DNA of 64,000 nucleotides, taken from Maricaulis sp048268525. GTDB lineage: Bacteria > Pseudomonadota > Alphaproteobacteria > Caulobacterales > Maricaulaceae. Below, one piece after another: positions 1 through 7,880 of the stretch (positions within the stretch are counted from its first letter, which is position 1; every line of letters begins with the position of its first letter). The stretch is taken from contig NZ_JBLWVH010000003.1 of assembly GCF_048268525.1 (NCBI RefSeq), positions 1 through 64,000 on the forward strand, given 5' to 3'. Made by a program: the position numbers and the translations under genes. A model generated the notes under the pieces. That model did no database searches. It worked only from the letters and a program-made list of their open reading frames with translations, and was not told where the DNA came from.

Positions 1-130
1 CCATAAATCCCTTGCCGAGAGAAGGCCGTATCCGGTTCTTGAGCCCAAGGGTGAAACCGCGAAGCGCCGGCTGCGCCGCCCTTGACCTCAACACCCCGAT
101 ACGGCCCGCTGGCTGACATGGGATTTATGG
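1..130. repeat. Palindromic intergenic repeat, family A, copy 1
   Basis: The element is bounded by a perfect 11-bp inverted repeat (CCATAAATCCC at 1-11, GGGATTTATGG at 120-130). Inside lies a second pair of arms and a conserved core running from CAAGGGTGAAACCGCGAAGC to CCCTTGAC. Similar elements occur at 34263-34384 and 39168-39298, with a half copy near 10262-10320. The outer arms differ between copies but remain complementary within each copy. It may begin before base 1. No function is known to me. Confidence 0.7.
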
Positions 131-305
131 ATGGGTCCACGCAGGGCGCGCGTGTAAACGGTACGTGTCCCCGCCTATTGGCGGCGAGATAAATGGTGTG
201 TGGCCCTATTTTTTCGTTCGTGGTGGAGTGGGGCTTGTTGTGTCAGCCGTTGCGATTGCCGGGCCGGGGGTAGTAGCGTGCGTGTGAGCAATTACAGGGG
301 TATGC

Positions 306-629
306 ATGGCGACGGCGGAAGAGAAGAAAGCTAGTCGGCGGCTGGCTTACGACGAATACGTCAAGCAACACGGAATAGGCGCGCTGAAACACGCGATGGA
401 GGCCGCGACACAAGAGCAGGTGCGGCTCGACCTGAAACACAGCGTAAGCTCATACCCGGCTATCGAGATTGCGGCCTATATCGACGAATACGACAAAGCC
501 GAAGCGGCGGATCACAAAGCCGAACAACGCAACTATGAAACCGACCGCGACAAACATACCCGATTGGCCGCGTATGGTGCCCTTGTGCTGGGGCTTGCGA
601 ATCTGGTGTGGAACATCGCTAAGGGATGA
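306..629 (+). CDS. Small unknown protein with C-terminal membrane segment
   Basis: A 107-residue protein that I do not recognise. It is charged and probably helical over residues 1-85, with many Lys, Glu, Asp and Ala, and ends in one hydrophobic stretch (about 88-104, AAYGALVLGLANLVWNI) that could anchor it in the inner membrane with the bulk in the cytoplasm. Its stop overlaps the start of the next gene by 4 bases (ATGA), so the two are probably translated together. Codon use is less GC-biased than in the flanking housekeeping genes, which fits an accessory or transferred gene pair. Confidence 0.55.
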   Translation: MATAEEKKASRRLAYDEYVKQHGIGALKHAMEAATQEQVRLDLKHSVSSYPAIEIAAYIDEYDKAEAADHKAEQRNYETDRDKHTRLAAYGALVLGLANLVWNIAKG

Positions 630-856
630 ACTTTCCCCTGATCATACTGATCGCTTCCGGCAGTGCGTGGTTGCTAGGGTCTATCGGCATTCGTGCCATG
701 CTGCGTGTAATAATTGTTAGGGAAGAACGGGGTGCTCAACCCAAAGTGACCGCACCAATGGCCGCATTGACTGCAGCGAGTGCGGTAGCGGTAGACGGTG
801 GATTGATAGGTGTGGTGATAGCCACCCTATGGATGGTTTGGCGCTGGTTGGTGTAA
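626..856 (+). CDS. Small unknown membrane protein
   Basis: A 76-residue protein with two predicted membrane segments, about residues 4-29 and 45-74, joined by a short basic loop (VREERGAQPK). It starts inside the stop codon of the preceding gene (ATGA overlap) and probably works with that protein, which also ends in a membrane segment. Two-gene sets of this kind can be toxin-antitoxin, phage-related or cargo genes, but nothing here decides between these. The 3' flank to about 1010 has no further gene. Confidence 0.5.
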   Translation: MNFPLIILIASGSAWLLGSIGIRAMLRVIIVREERGAQPKVTAPMAALTAASAVAVDGGLIGVVIATLWMVWRWLV

Positions 857-1013
857 GGCGCTAAAAAAACTGGGGCACAAACCATTTGATCCGTCGCCGC
901 GCGTGGGCTCCCCTTCGGGCACGGCCTCAGTCTGCGCGCCGATTTCGCCTCCATGTGGAAAAATTGAGGCAGGCACCATTTTTGGGCAGGTTTGACGCTT
1001 CTATACTAACTGA

Positions 1014-1130
1014 AATTGTTGCCTATCCCTGTTTCTTTCAGCGCTGGACCTGATCACCGACTGGATCACAGCACGCGTCAGCAACGGAGCCCCAATGGGG
1101 GCCGGTACGATCAACGCGGCGCCGCGTTAG
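1014..1130 (+). pseudogene. Possible C-terminal remnant of a broken gene
   Basis: Between 1041 and the stop TAG at 1128-1130 the plus strand reads in one frame like ordinary GC-rich coding sequence, giving a peptide that includes LDLITDWITARVSNGAPMG. The frame is closed upstream by a TGA at 1011-1013 with no start codon or ribosome site, so it cannot be an intact gene. It could be the tail of a gene cut off when the accessory stretch at 1-1010 arrived. I do not recognise the parent family. The rest of 857-1158 shows nothing else clear. Confidence 0.25.
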
Positions 1131-1158
1131 TCATGCCTGTCCCCGCTCGTCTCCAGCC

Positions 1159-1833
1159 TCAAAGCCAGGTCGAGATCTCGTCCAGCGACTTCTTGACCAG
1201 GGCGTGCTCCGGCACGGTCGCATCCTCGGCGGGATAGCCGCCGACGATCAGCATGTAGGGTTTTTCGCCGGCCGGGCGTTCGCAGACCTCGTTGAGGAAG
1301 CGCATCGGATTGGGCGTGTGGGTCAGCGTGACCAGGCCGGCCTCGTGCAGGGCTGCCAGCAGGAAACCGCAGGCAATGCCGACGCTTTCATGGATGTAGT
1401 AATTCTTCTTGTCCTGGCCGATCTCCTCGCCGCCGCGCTTCTGGGCGAAGACGGCGATCAGGACCGGCGCATGCTCGAGGAAGGGCTTGCTGGCATCGGT
1501 TCCCAGCGGCGCCAGCGCGTCGAGCCATTCCTGCGGCGCCTTGCCATTGTAGAAGGCCGCTTCCTCGGCCTCGGCCGCCTCGCGCAACGCCCGACGCTTG
1601 TCGGCATCGGTGAGGACCACGAAATGCCAGGGCTGGTGATTGGCACCTGACGGGGCCGAACCGGCGGCGATGATCGCCTGTTCGATCACCGCCCGCTCGA
1701 CCGGCTTGTCGGAATAGTCCCGAACTGTACGGCGGCGCAGCAGATTCTGCGTGAAACGACTGACCCGATCGCGCATCTCGGCTTGCGGGTACTCAATATA
1801 ATTTTCAAGCGGTACGCGTTTTTCCATACCCAT
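1159..1833 (-). CDS. Iodotyrosine deiodinase-like nitroreductase-fold flavoprotein
   Basis: A 224-residue member of the nitroreductase superfamily (FMN-dependent). The N-terminal phosphate-binding pattern is RRRTVRDYS (33-41), followed by APSGANHQPWHF (60-71) and THTPNPM (171-177). It carries E91, Y95 and K116. Their spacing (+4, +21) equals that of the halotyrosine-binding Glu-Tyr-Lys set of animal iodotyrosine deiodinase (human 157/161/182). That supports reductive dehalogenation of halotyrosines rather than generic nitroreduction. I chose the ATG at 1833 (GGGAGG six bases upstream); longer readings run into tdh. It lies 34 bp after tdh and is probably cotranscribed. The substrate is inferred. 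Confidence 0.85.
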   Translation of the reverse strand: MGMEKRVPLENYIEYPQAEMRDRVSRFTQNLLRRRTVRDYSDKPVERAVIEQAIIAAGSAPSGANHQPWHFVVLTDADKRRALREAAEAEEAAFYNGKAPQEWLDALAPLGTDASKPFLEHAPVLIAVFAQKRGGEEIGQDKKNYYIHESVGIACGFLLAALHEAGLVTLTHTPNPMRFLNEVCERPAGEKPYMLIVGGYPAEDATVPEHALVKKSLDEISTWL

Positions 1834-1867
1834 CAGGACCCTCCCCGGCCCAAGCGAGGTGACACAC

Positions 1868-2896
1868 TCAATCCCAGTCCAGAACCACCTTGCCGGACTT
1901 GCCGGCCCGCATGGCGTCGAAACCCTTCTGGAACTCATCGGCCTTGTAGCGGTGGGTGATGATGCGCGAAACGTCGAGACCGCTCTCAAGCATGGCGATC
2001 ATCTTGTACCAGGTCTCGAACATTTCGCGGCCGTAAATGCCCTTCAGCGTGATCGCCTTGAGCACGAGCTGGCCGAAATCGACCTCGATCGGCTTGGACG
2101 GCAGGCCGAGCATGGCGACCTTGCCGCCCATCACCATATTGTTGAGCATCGAGCCGAAAGCCTGCGGCGCGCCGGACATTTCCAGGCCGACATCAAAGCC
2201 CTCGGTCATGCCCAGCTCTTTGGCCACATCCTCGATCTTCTCTTTCGAGACATCGACCGTGCGGATCTTCGGCGCGACCTGGCTGGCCAGGTGCAGGCGG
2301 TGGGTGTTGATATCGGTCAGCACGACATGACGGGCGCCGATATGGCGTGCAATGGCGGCGGCCATGATGCCGATCGGGCCGGCGCCGGTGATCAGCACAT
2401 CCTCGCCGATCATGTCGAATTGCAGCGCTGTGTGTACCGCATTGCCGAGCGGATCGAGGATGGAGCCGATCTCGTCGGGCACATCCTCGGGCAGCGGCAC
2501 GACATTGAAGGCCGGCAGTTTCATGTATTCAGCAAAGGCGCCGGGAATGTTGACGCCGACGCCGCGGGTTTCCGGGTCGAGATGGAAACGTCCGGCGCGG
2601 GCAGCCCGGCTTGTGACGCCAACCACATGACCTTCGCCGGAGACACGCTGGCCGACCTTGACCCGGGTCACGTTCGAACCCGTATCGACGATCTCGCCGG
2701 CATATTCATGGCCGACCACCATGGGCGTCGGCACATTCTTGGCCGCCCAGTCATCCCAGTTGTAGATATGGATGTCCGTGCCGCAGATGGCGGTGCGTTT
2801 GATCTTGATCAGGACATCATCCGGACCGATTTGCGGCTCCGGCACGTCCTCCATCCAGATGCCTTCTTCCGGCTTGGCTTTGACCAGGGCTTTCAT
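1868..2896 (-). CDS. tdh: L-threonine 3-dehydrogenase
   Basis: A 342-residue zinc-containing medium-chain dehydrogenase that oxidises L-threonine to 2-amino-3-ketobutyrate with NAD+. Catalytic zinc ligands are present (C38 in AICGTD; H63-E64 in GHEYAG), as is a Rossmann motif GAGPIGIMAA. The lobe that normally holds the structural zinc has lost all four cysteines: positions 93, 96, 99 and 107 are Gly, Ser, Ala and Asp. Its partner kbl is not adjacent but 5 kb upstream. The start overlaps the stop of the upstream membrane gene by 4 bases. The family assignment is firm from near end-to-end similarity to E. coli Tdh. Confidence 0.93.
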   Translation of the reverse strand: MKALVKAKPEEGIWMEDVPEPQIGPDDVLIKIKRTAICGTDIHIYNWDDWAAKNVPTPMVVGHEYAGEIVDTGSNVTRVKVGQRVSGEGHVVGVTSRAARAGRFHLDPETRGVGVNIPGAFAEYMKLPAFNVVPLPEDVPDEIGSILDPLGNAVHTALQFDMIGEDVLITGAGPIGIMAAAIARHIGARHVVLTDINTHRLHLASQVAPKIRTVDVSKEKIEDVAKELGMTEGFDVGLEMSGAPQAFGSMLNNMVMGGKVAMLGLPSKPIEVDFGQLVLKAITLKGIYGREMFETWYKMIAMLESGLDVSRIITHRYKADEFQKGFDAMRAGKSGKVVLDWD

Positions 2897-3732
2897 GCAG
2901 CGTCCTCACCTTGTGGCGTTCCCGTCTGGGCGGGTTTGTCGCGAAGATACATCACAGCGGCGACGGGGAAAGTCAGCATCATCGGTATCAGCAGTATGCC
3001 CATCAGTTCAGCGACATGCCCGTTTGATCCGCTGATCCAGGTTGCGGCGATGGCGAGCGCGCCAATGGCCGCCGGAATGGCCAGGATACGGCGCCGGTCC
3101 ATCCACAACATCGCCGCCAGCCAGGCGGCATAGGCGGCGATCAGCCCCCACTTGATCCAGGTATCGATGCGCAGCATCTCGATCCGCACCGGCAGGAAGC
3201 TGTCAAAGGCATAGGAGACCAGTTCCGCCTCGGCACTGGCCTCGTCGAAATAGCCGCGTGGAAGACAATCGCGCAGGACCACATCATCGCGACCATCCGC
3301 CGGTTCGATGTCCTCGCTGCAAAGCGGGTTTTCGATCTCGGCGAGAATGCCGTTGATGGTGGCGTTTTCCTGCCAGTCGGCCGGAATGGTCGCCAGCGCC
3401 AGGCCGATCCCGATCACCGCCAGAAAGCGTCCGCGCAAGGCCATGCCAAGAAAGAACACCGCCGCCATGCCGGCATAGGCAACCGGGAAGAACCAGTCCT
3501 TGAACTGGACATTGACCAGCCAGGCCCGCAAGGCGGCCGCGTCGTCTCCGCGCAGGAAAGCGATGTCATCGATATCCTCGGCAAATTCCAGCGCCAGTAT
3601 GGGTGTCTGGAAACCGGGCGCCATTGGCGCACTGCCCAGGTTCGGCGGGCTGCCGAACAGCGCCAGAGGAAAGGCCAGCGTGGCCAGCGTCAGCACAAGA
3701 GTGGCCACAAAGGCCCAGCGTGAAAGTGTCAT
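2893..3732 (-). CDS. Unknown multi-span membrane protein
   Basis: A 279-residue integral membrane protein of no family I recognise. The first segment is at residues 5-25, followed by a periplasmic-looking stretch, two segments around 78-115, a long polar loop with two cysteines (LCSEDIE and DCLPRG), and three segments towards the C terminus. I chose the ATG at 3732, which has GGGGGA five bases upstream; an earlier in-frame start overlaps the preceding gene. Its stop overlaps the tdh start (ATGA), which argues for one transcript with tdh and the deiodinase-like gene. Confidence 0.7.
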   Translation of the reverse strand: MTLSRWAFVATLVLTLATLAFPLALFGSPPNLGSAPMAPGFQTPILALEFAEDIDDIAFLRGDDAAALRAWLVNVQFKDWFFPVAYAGMAAVFFLGMALRGRFLAVIGIGLALATIPADWQENATINGILAEIENPLCSEDIEPADGRDDVVLRDCLPRGYFDEASAEAELVSYAFDSFLPVRIEMLRIDTWIKWGLIAAYAAWLAAMLWMDRRRILAIPAAIGALAIAATWISGSNGHVAELMGILLIPMMLTFPVAAVMYLRDKPAQTGTPQGEDAA

Positions 3733-3776
3733 GACATCCCCCGATTGCCGCCATAATGGACCCCGGCTCGGCGTGA

Positions 3777-4886
3777 TCAAGCGGTCAATCGCTCGGCCAC
3801 CGTCTCCCCGATCGCCAGCGACGCGGTGAGGCCCGGACTCTCAATGCCAAACAGGGTCATCAGACCGGCCTGTCCATGGACATCCGGCCCGTCCATCCGA
3901 AAATCCGGTTGCGGCTGCCCCGGCCCATGCAGCTTCGGGCGGATACCGGCATAGTCCGGCATCAGGGCGCCATCCGGCAGGCCGGGCCAGAATCCCCGGG
4001 CAGTCGCCTCGAACGCGGCCGCCCGCGACGGATCCACCGTGTAGTCTTCGCCATCGACAAAGCTGAGATCGGGTCCGAACCGCGCCTGCCCGCCCAGATC
4101 ACGTCGGTAATGTGTGCCAAGGGCCCCCGGTATCGGCAGCGGATAAACGAGCCGGGAAAACGGCGCCTTGCCGGACAGGGTGAAATAGACGCCCTTGCCA
4201 TAGTGCAGCGCCGGGATCTGGTCGGCCGGATAGCCAACTACGCCAGACGCCGCCGCCTGGGCGCCCAGTCCCGCCGCGATCACCAGATAGCGGGTCGTGA
4301 CCTCGGTCGCGTGTTCACCGCCCGTGCGGACCACAAAGCCGCCACCGGGCAGCGCCTCGGCGCTGGCAAAGGGCGTGTTGAGGGCAATCGCGCCGCCATG
4401 GCCGGCAATCTCGCCGGCCAGCGCGTCCATATAGGCGTGCGCATCCATGACGCCGCTTTCTTCCGACAGCAAGGCTGCTTCAGCATGCAATTCCGGCTCG
4501 AGCGCCCGTGCTTCGGCGCCACTGAGGCGTCGCATGCCACCGACCTGGTTGGTGTTGGCCTGGTCGAGAATGGCATCCAGCCGCTCGATTTCGTGTGGCT
4601 GGGTGGCGACAACCAGCTTGCCGCATTTCTCGTGCGGCAGATGGTGATGTTCGAGGAAGGCGTAGAGCATCAATCGCCCGGCCACGCACAGGCGGGCTTT
4701 CAGAGAGCCGGTCGGGTAATAGAGCCCGCCATGGATGACTTCGGAATTGCGCGAGGAAATGCCCTGGCCGATCGCCTTTTGCGCTTCCAGCACAACGGTT
4801 TCATGGCCCCTTCGGGCAAAGGCCCGCGCCGTCGCGAGGCCGACCGCTCCGCCGCCGACAATGATCGCATCTGTCTCGAAGGCCAT
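3777..4886 (-). CDS. FAD-dependent L-2-hydroxyglutarate oxidase/dehydrogenase-like protein
   Basis: A 369-residue protein of the DAO/glycine-oxidase fold. It has an N-terminal FAD site (DAIIVGGGAVGLATARAFARR, residues 6-26, followed by an acidic VVLEA strand end) and the family block SRNSEVIHGGLYYP typical of L2HGDH/LhgO proteins. The C-terminal FAD-contact block is DYAGIRPKL. The likely reaction is oxidation of L-2-hydroxyglutarate to 2-oxoglutarate; related 2-hydroxy acids cannot be excluded. Start ATG at 4886 has GGGAGA about eight bases upstream. A terminator lies before it, so it probably has its own promoter and leads into the membrane gene and tdh. Confidence 0.8.
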   Translation of the reverse strand: MAFETDAIIVGGGAVGLATARAFARRGHETVVLEAQKAIGQGISSRNSEVIHGGLYYPTGSLKARLCVAGRLMLYAFLEHHHLPHEKCGKLVVATQPHEIERLDAILDQANTNQVGGMRRLSGAEARALEPELHAEAALLSEESGVMDAHAYMDALAGEIAGHGGAIALNTPFASAEALPGGGFVVRTGGEHATEVTTRYLVIAAGLGAQAAASGVVGYPADQIPALHYGKGVYFTLSGKAPFSRLVYPLPIPGALGTHYRRDLGGQARFGPDLSFVDGEDYTVDPSRAAAFEATARGFWPGLPDGALMPDYAGIRPKLHGPGQPQPDFRMDGPDVHGQAGLMTLFGIESPGLTASLAIGETVAERLTA

Positions 4887-4978
4887 GCGCATTCTCCCAG
4901 CCCGGCACGCCGAAAGCGCAAGACTGGCATGAGTCCGGCTCACGGGAAGAGGCTGGCCGCCGAGCCAGGCCACAAAAA

Positions 4979-5010
4979 GAAAAACCGCCCGGCGCAGGGC
5001 ACCGGGCGGC
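4979..5010 (-). terminator. Rho-independent terminator of the 5035-6213 gene
   Basis: Read on the minus strand, an 8-bp GC stem (CCGCCCGG/CCGGGCGG, 4985-4992 with 5002-5009) with a 9-base loop is followed by a run of T. It sits 25 bp after the stop of the membrane protein gene and separates it from the LhgO-like gene. Confidence 0.8.
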
Positions 5011-5034
5011 TCTCAATTCAGCGTTTTGGCAGGA

Positions 5035-6213
5035 TCAGCCCTCAGCAGCACTCACCGGCGGGAAGATACGGCCCAGCGGCCCGACCTGCGGGATTGGCAG
5101 CAGCAGGATGCGGCGGACCGGATTCCACGCCGCGCCCAGCACCACGACCACACCGCCCAGCACTAGCAGGGTGACGGCGACAACCGCGCCGGCACCGAGA
5201 CCGGCCGAATTGACGATGATGCCGATGGAGACACCGGCCGTCACCAGGCCGGACACGATCAGCGCCCGACGATTGATGAGCAGCGAGACCAGGGCGAAAA
5301 TCCCGATCACGGTCAGGGCCGTGATGGCCAGGCGGGTCGCTTCGGCACTGTTCGACGCCATGGCGGCAAACAGGTTGAGGTTTTCAGGATTGGCAAAGTC
5401 ACTTTCCTGAAAGGTCCAGCCGGTCTGGGTGACGTTGAGGACGGCGCCCAGCAGGACCGGCGCGGCGAAGAAATGCAGCCAGAAAGCGGTACCGGCCAAC
5501 CGCGTCTCGCGGCCCGGATCCCGGGCGTCGAACAGTATCCCGGCCAGCAGCAGCGATGCCCCGGCCGCGACATTGATCGTCGGCGCCCAGACAATCACCG
5601 TGTAGGGGTCGAAGGCCAGCAGCGTCATGACAGCGGTCAGCACCACGCCGACCCCCATCAACCCGCCCGCATAGGGCAGGCGATAGCTGAAATAATAGGC
5701 CGCCACCGGCAACAGGAAGGCGAGGCCGAACACGACCGGCATGAAGCGGATCGAGACCGGCAATTCCGCCAGCACCATCATCACCGCCTCGCGGCCGAAC
5801 TCCATGTTGTCGACACTGTCACCCGCTACTTCGAACGACTGTTCGCTGATACCGGCGCCATGGATCAGAAACTGCGCATAGCCCCAGACCAGGACGATCA
5901 TCGTCGCCACACCGAATACACTCGACAGGACGATGCCCGGCAGGATGCGTCTCTGCTTGCCCACCAGCAGGGCCGACAGGAACCAGATGAAGACGGCGAT
6001 GCCGCCGATCAGCGCCATCAGCGCGTTCTGGAAGGCTTGCTCGCCCTCGTCCAGGCCGAGCCCGGCCATCACCTGGCCGGCACCGACAGCGAGACCACCG
6101 AGCAGGATCAAGACCCCGATCGTGGTGAATATGTCGTGGAAATTGTTCAGGAAAGGCAGCATCTCGTCCGATGGACGCGCGCTGCTGGCTTTCAGTTCGC
6201 TGGTATCCGTCAT
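5035..6213 (-). CDS. Unknown polytopic membrane protein
   Basis: A 392-residue protein with about ten predicted membrane segments, starting near residues 28-50 and ending near 355-375. The N-terminal 25 residues are polar and probably cytoplasmic. There are no transporter or enzyme motifs that I recognise. One extracytoplasmic loop (about 125-145, GAGISEQSFEVAGDSVDNME) is acidic. The start at 6213 has a good ribosome site (CAGGGGA). It ends in a strong terminator and is separated by 145 bp from the upstream amidohydrolase gene, so it may be a single-gene unit. Confidence 0.7.
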   Translation of the reverse strand: MTDTSELKASSARPSDEMLPFLNNFHDIFTTIGVLILLGGLAVGAGQVMAGLGLDEGEQAFQNALMALIGGIAVFIWFLSALLVGKQRRILPGIVLSSVFGVATMIVLVWGYAQFLIHGAGISEQSFEVAGDSVDNMEFGREAVMMVLAELPVSIRFMPVVFGLAFLLPVAAYYFSYRLPYAGGLMGVGVVLTAVMTLLAFDPYTVIVWAPTINVAAGASLLLAGILFDARDPGRETRLAGTAFWLHFFAAPVLLGAVLNVTQTGWTFQESDFANPENLNLFAAMASNSAEATRLAITALTVIGIFALVSLLINRRALIVSGLVTAGVSIGIIVNSAGLGAGAVVAVTLLVLGGVVVVLGAAWNPVRRILLLPIPQVGPLGRIFPPVSAAEG

Positions 6214-6358
6214 GGCAGTCCCCTGTTCACGTTACCCGTGTGATGCCCCCAAGCGATCATTCGGATGCAGAATTCGCCAAAAAAGCGAGTCTGACCGGGA
6301 GACACTACGCGCGTTTGGGGAAAAGGTCAGGGGGACTGTATGGGGTGGCGTCCCGGCC

Positions 6359-7792
6359 CTATCGCGCTTTCAAATCATCGCGCGAAAGCGGCTCGCCATG
6401 CAGGATGATGGTCTGGATGGTGTCCCAGGCGGCAACATCAAGGCGGGGATTGGCTTCCAGCAAGAGCAGATTGGCGACCTTGCCCACTTCGACCGTGCCA
6501 TAGCGCGCCTCAAGCCCGAATTGCCGCGCCGGATTGATGGTCCCTGCCCGGAACACGGACTCGGGCGACACGCCGGATTGCGCCAGGCTCTCGATCTCGA
6601 GCCGCGTGCACAGCCCGGGTTGATTAGCGCTTGTCGGGCTGCCGGGACAATCGCTGGCCAGAAGCAGCGGATGCCCGGCCTGCTCGAGGAAGGCCGTCGC
6701 GCGCTGAACGCGCCCGACGCCATAGCCGAAAATCGCCGCCATCTCGTCTCGCGGTATGTCCGGCGGGAAATCGGCGGCCAGCTCATCAGCAAACCAGTCC
6801 GCACCGCCTGCGCGATACCAGTCGAGCAGGTCGGATGGGACGATGTCCGCGTATTCAGGCGCATCCATCCGGGCCGGCAGCAAGTGTTCGCCCAGGCCCG
6901 CCATGACGCGGTGGGTCGGCATATAGCCGACACCCTGCTCGTGCACGCGCTGCAGGACTTCCGCGACGGGCGGGTCACCCTCTGGCCATTGCCAATTCCA
7001 CAGGCCGTGCGCCAGCACATCAACATCAGCATCAAGCGCGATCTGATACATGTCGATCGCATTGGCATGGGCGAGCAGGGGAAGCTCGTGCGCGTGCGCC
7101 GCATCGCGGATACGGCCCAGGATTTCGGCGTCATAGAGGGGCCATTCCGACTCCGCGCCGAAACCGTCTTCCAGATAGACTTTCACGCAAATCGCACCAT
7201 CCGCCGCGATCCGCTCGACCACCATTTCCGGCGTCTGGGTCGCCGTAATGCGATACGGGTAGAGCGAAACCATATCCGCATCATCGCGCTGATTGATCGG
7301 ATAGCCCGTCTCCTCATTGGGGATTTCACCGCATCGGAACAGGTCCGGCCTCTGGCTGATCGCGGCAAAATCGCGCCAGGCCAGAAGCGGCGCCGGATCG
7401 AGGATCTGCGTCACGCCGTAATAGAGCAGGCTGCGCGGCTGTTGCGCCATATAGGCGTCGACCAGCGCCTCATGATCACGCGCCGGAGCAACCCCGATCG
7501 CGCCCATGCCCGGCACGAAAGCCACATGGTGGTGACTGTCCATCAGGCCCGGCGTCAAAAAGCGGCCATGGCCCTCAATGCGCATGACCGACCGGTCGGC
7601 CGCAATCGGCTCGGCGGAAATCTCCGCAATGACACCGTCACGGATCAAGACATTCATGGCGTCCGACGCCGTCTCGCGCTCGGCGGAGACGATCACGACA
7701 TTTTCGATCAGGAGTTCGTCGCGCTCCGACGTGCACCCGGCCAGTCCGAAGCCCACAAGAATTGTCGCAAACAGCAAACCCTTCACAGCCAC
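6359..7792 (-). CDS. Amidohydrolase-superfamily lipoprotein
   Basis: A 477-residue metal-dependent hydrolase related to imidazolonepropionase-like and prolidase-like amidohydrolases. The GTG at 7792 (AAAGGAA just upstream) gives a lipoprotein signal ending in GFGLAGC, so the enzyme should be anchored in the envelope. Metal motifs: HHH in TPGLMDSHHHVAF, a lysine in CVKVYLEDG (probably the carbamylated ligand), LLAHAN, and DCPG near residue 380. The C-terminal GTVEVGKVANLLLLEANP strand is typical of the superfamily. The substrate is unknown; envelope relatives cleave dipeptides or cyclic amides. It lies 88 bp downstream of kbl. Confidence 0.8.
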   Translation of the reverse strand: MAVKGLLFATILVGFGLAGCTSERDELLIENVVIVSAERETASDAMNVLIRDGVIAEISAEPIAADRSVMRIEGHGRFLTPGLMDSHHHVAFVPGMGAIGVAPARDHEALVDAYMAQQPRSLLYYGVTQILDPAPLLAWRDFAAISQRPDLFRCGEIPNEETGYPINQRDDADMVSLYPYRITATQTPEMVVERIAADGAICVKVYLEDGFGAESEWPLYDAEILGRIRDAAHAHELPLLAHANAIDMYQIALDADVDVLAHGLWNWQWPEGDPPVAEVLQRVHEQGVGYMPTHRVMAGLGEHLLPARMDAPEYADIVPSDLLDWYRAGGADWFADELAADFPPDIPRDEMAAIFGYGVGRVQRATAFLEQAGHPLLLASDCPGSPTSANQPGLCTRLEIESLAQSGVSPESVFRAGTINPARQFGLEARYGTVEVGKVANLLLLEANPRLDVAAWDTIQTIILHGEPLSRDDLKAR

Positions 7793-7880
7793 ACTTTCCT
7801 TTTCTCTGCCTTTTGTCGCCTGCAAATCCGATGAGCCAGGCCAGAGGCATTTTTTGTCCACCGGAGCGGTCGCGTCGCGC

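Noticed and set aside
1834..1989. N-terminal extension of the deiodinase-like protein by 52 residues
   Set aside because: The extension lies inside the tdh coding sequence in another frame, is Arg/Pro/Ser-rich and has no family match. The ATG at 1833 has a good ribosome site.
1859..3133. Long plus-strand frame of 424 codons opposite tdh
   Set aside because: It is His/Asp/Arg-rich antisense translation of a well-supported gene; GC-rich codon bias keeps the opposite frame open.
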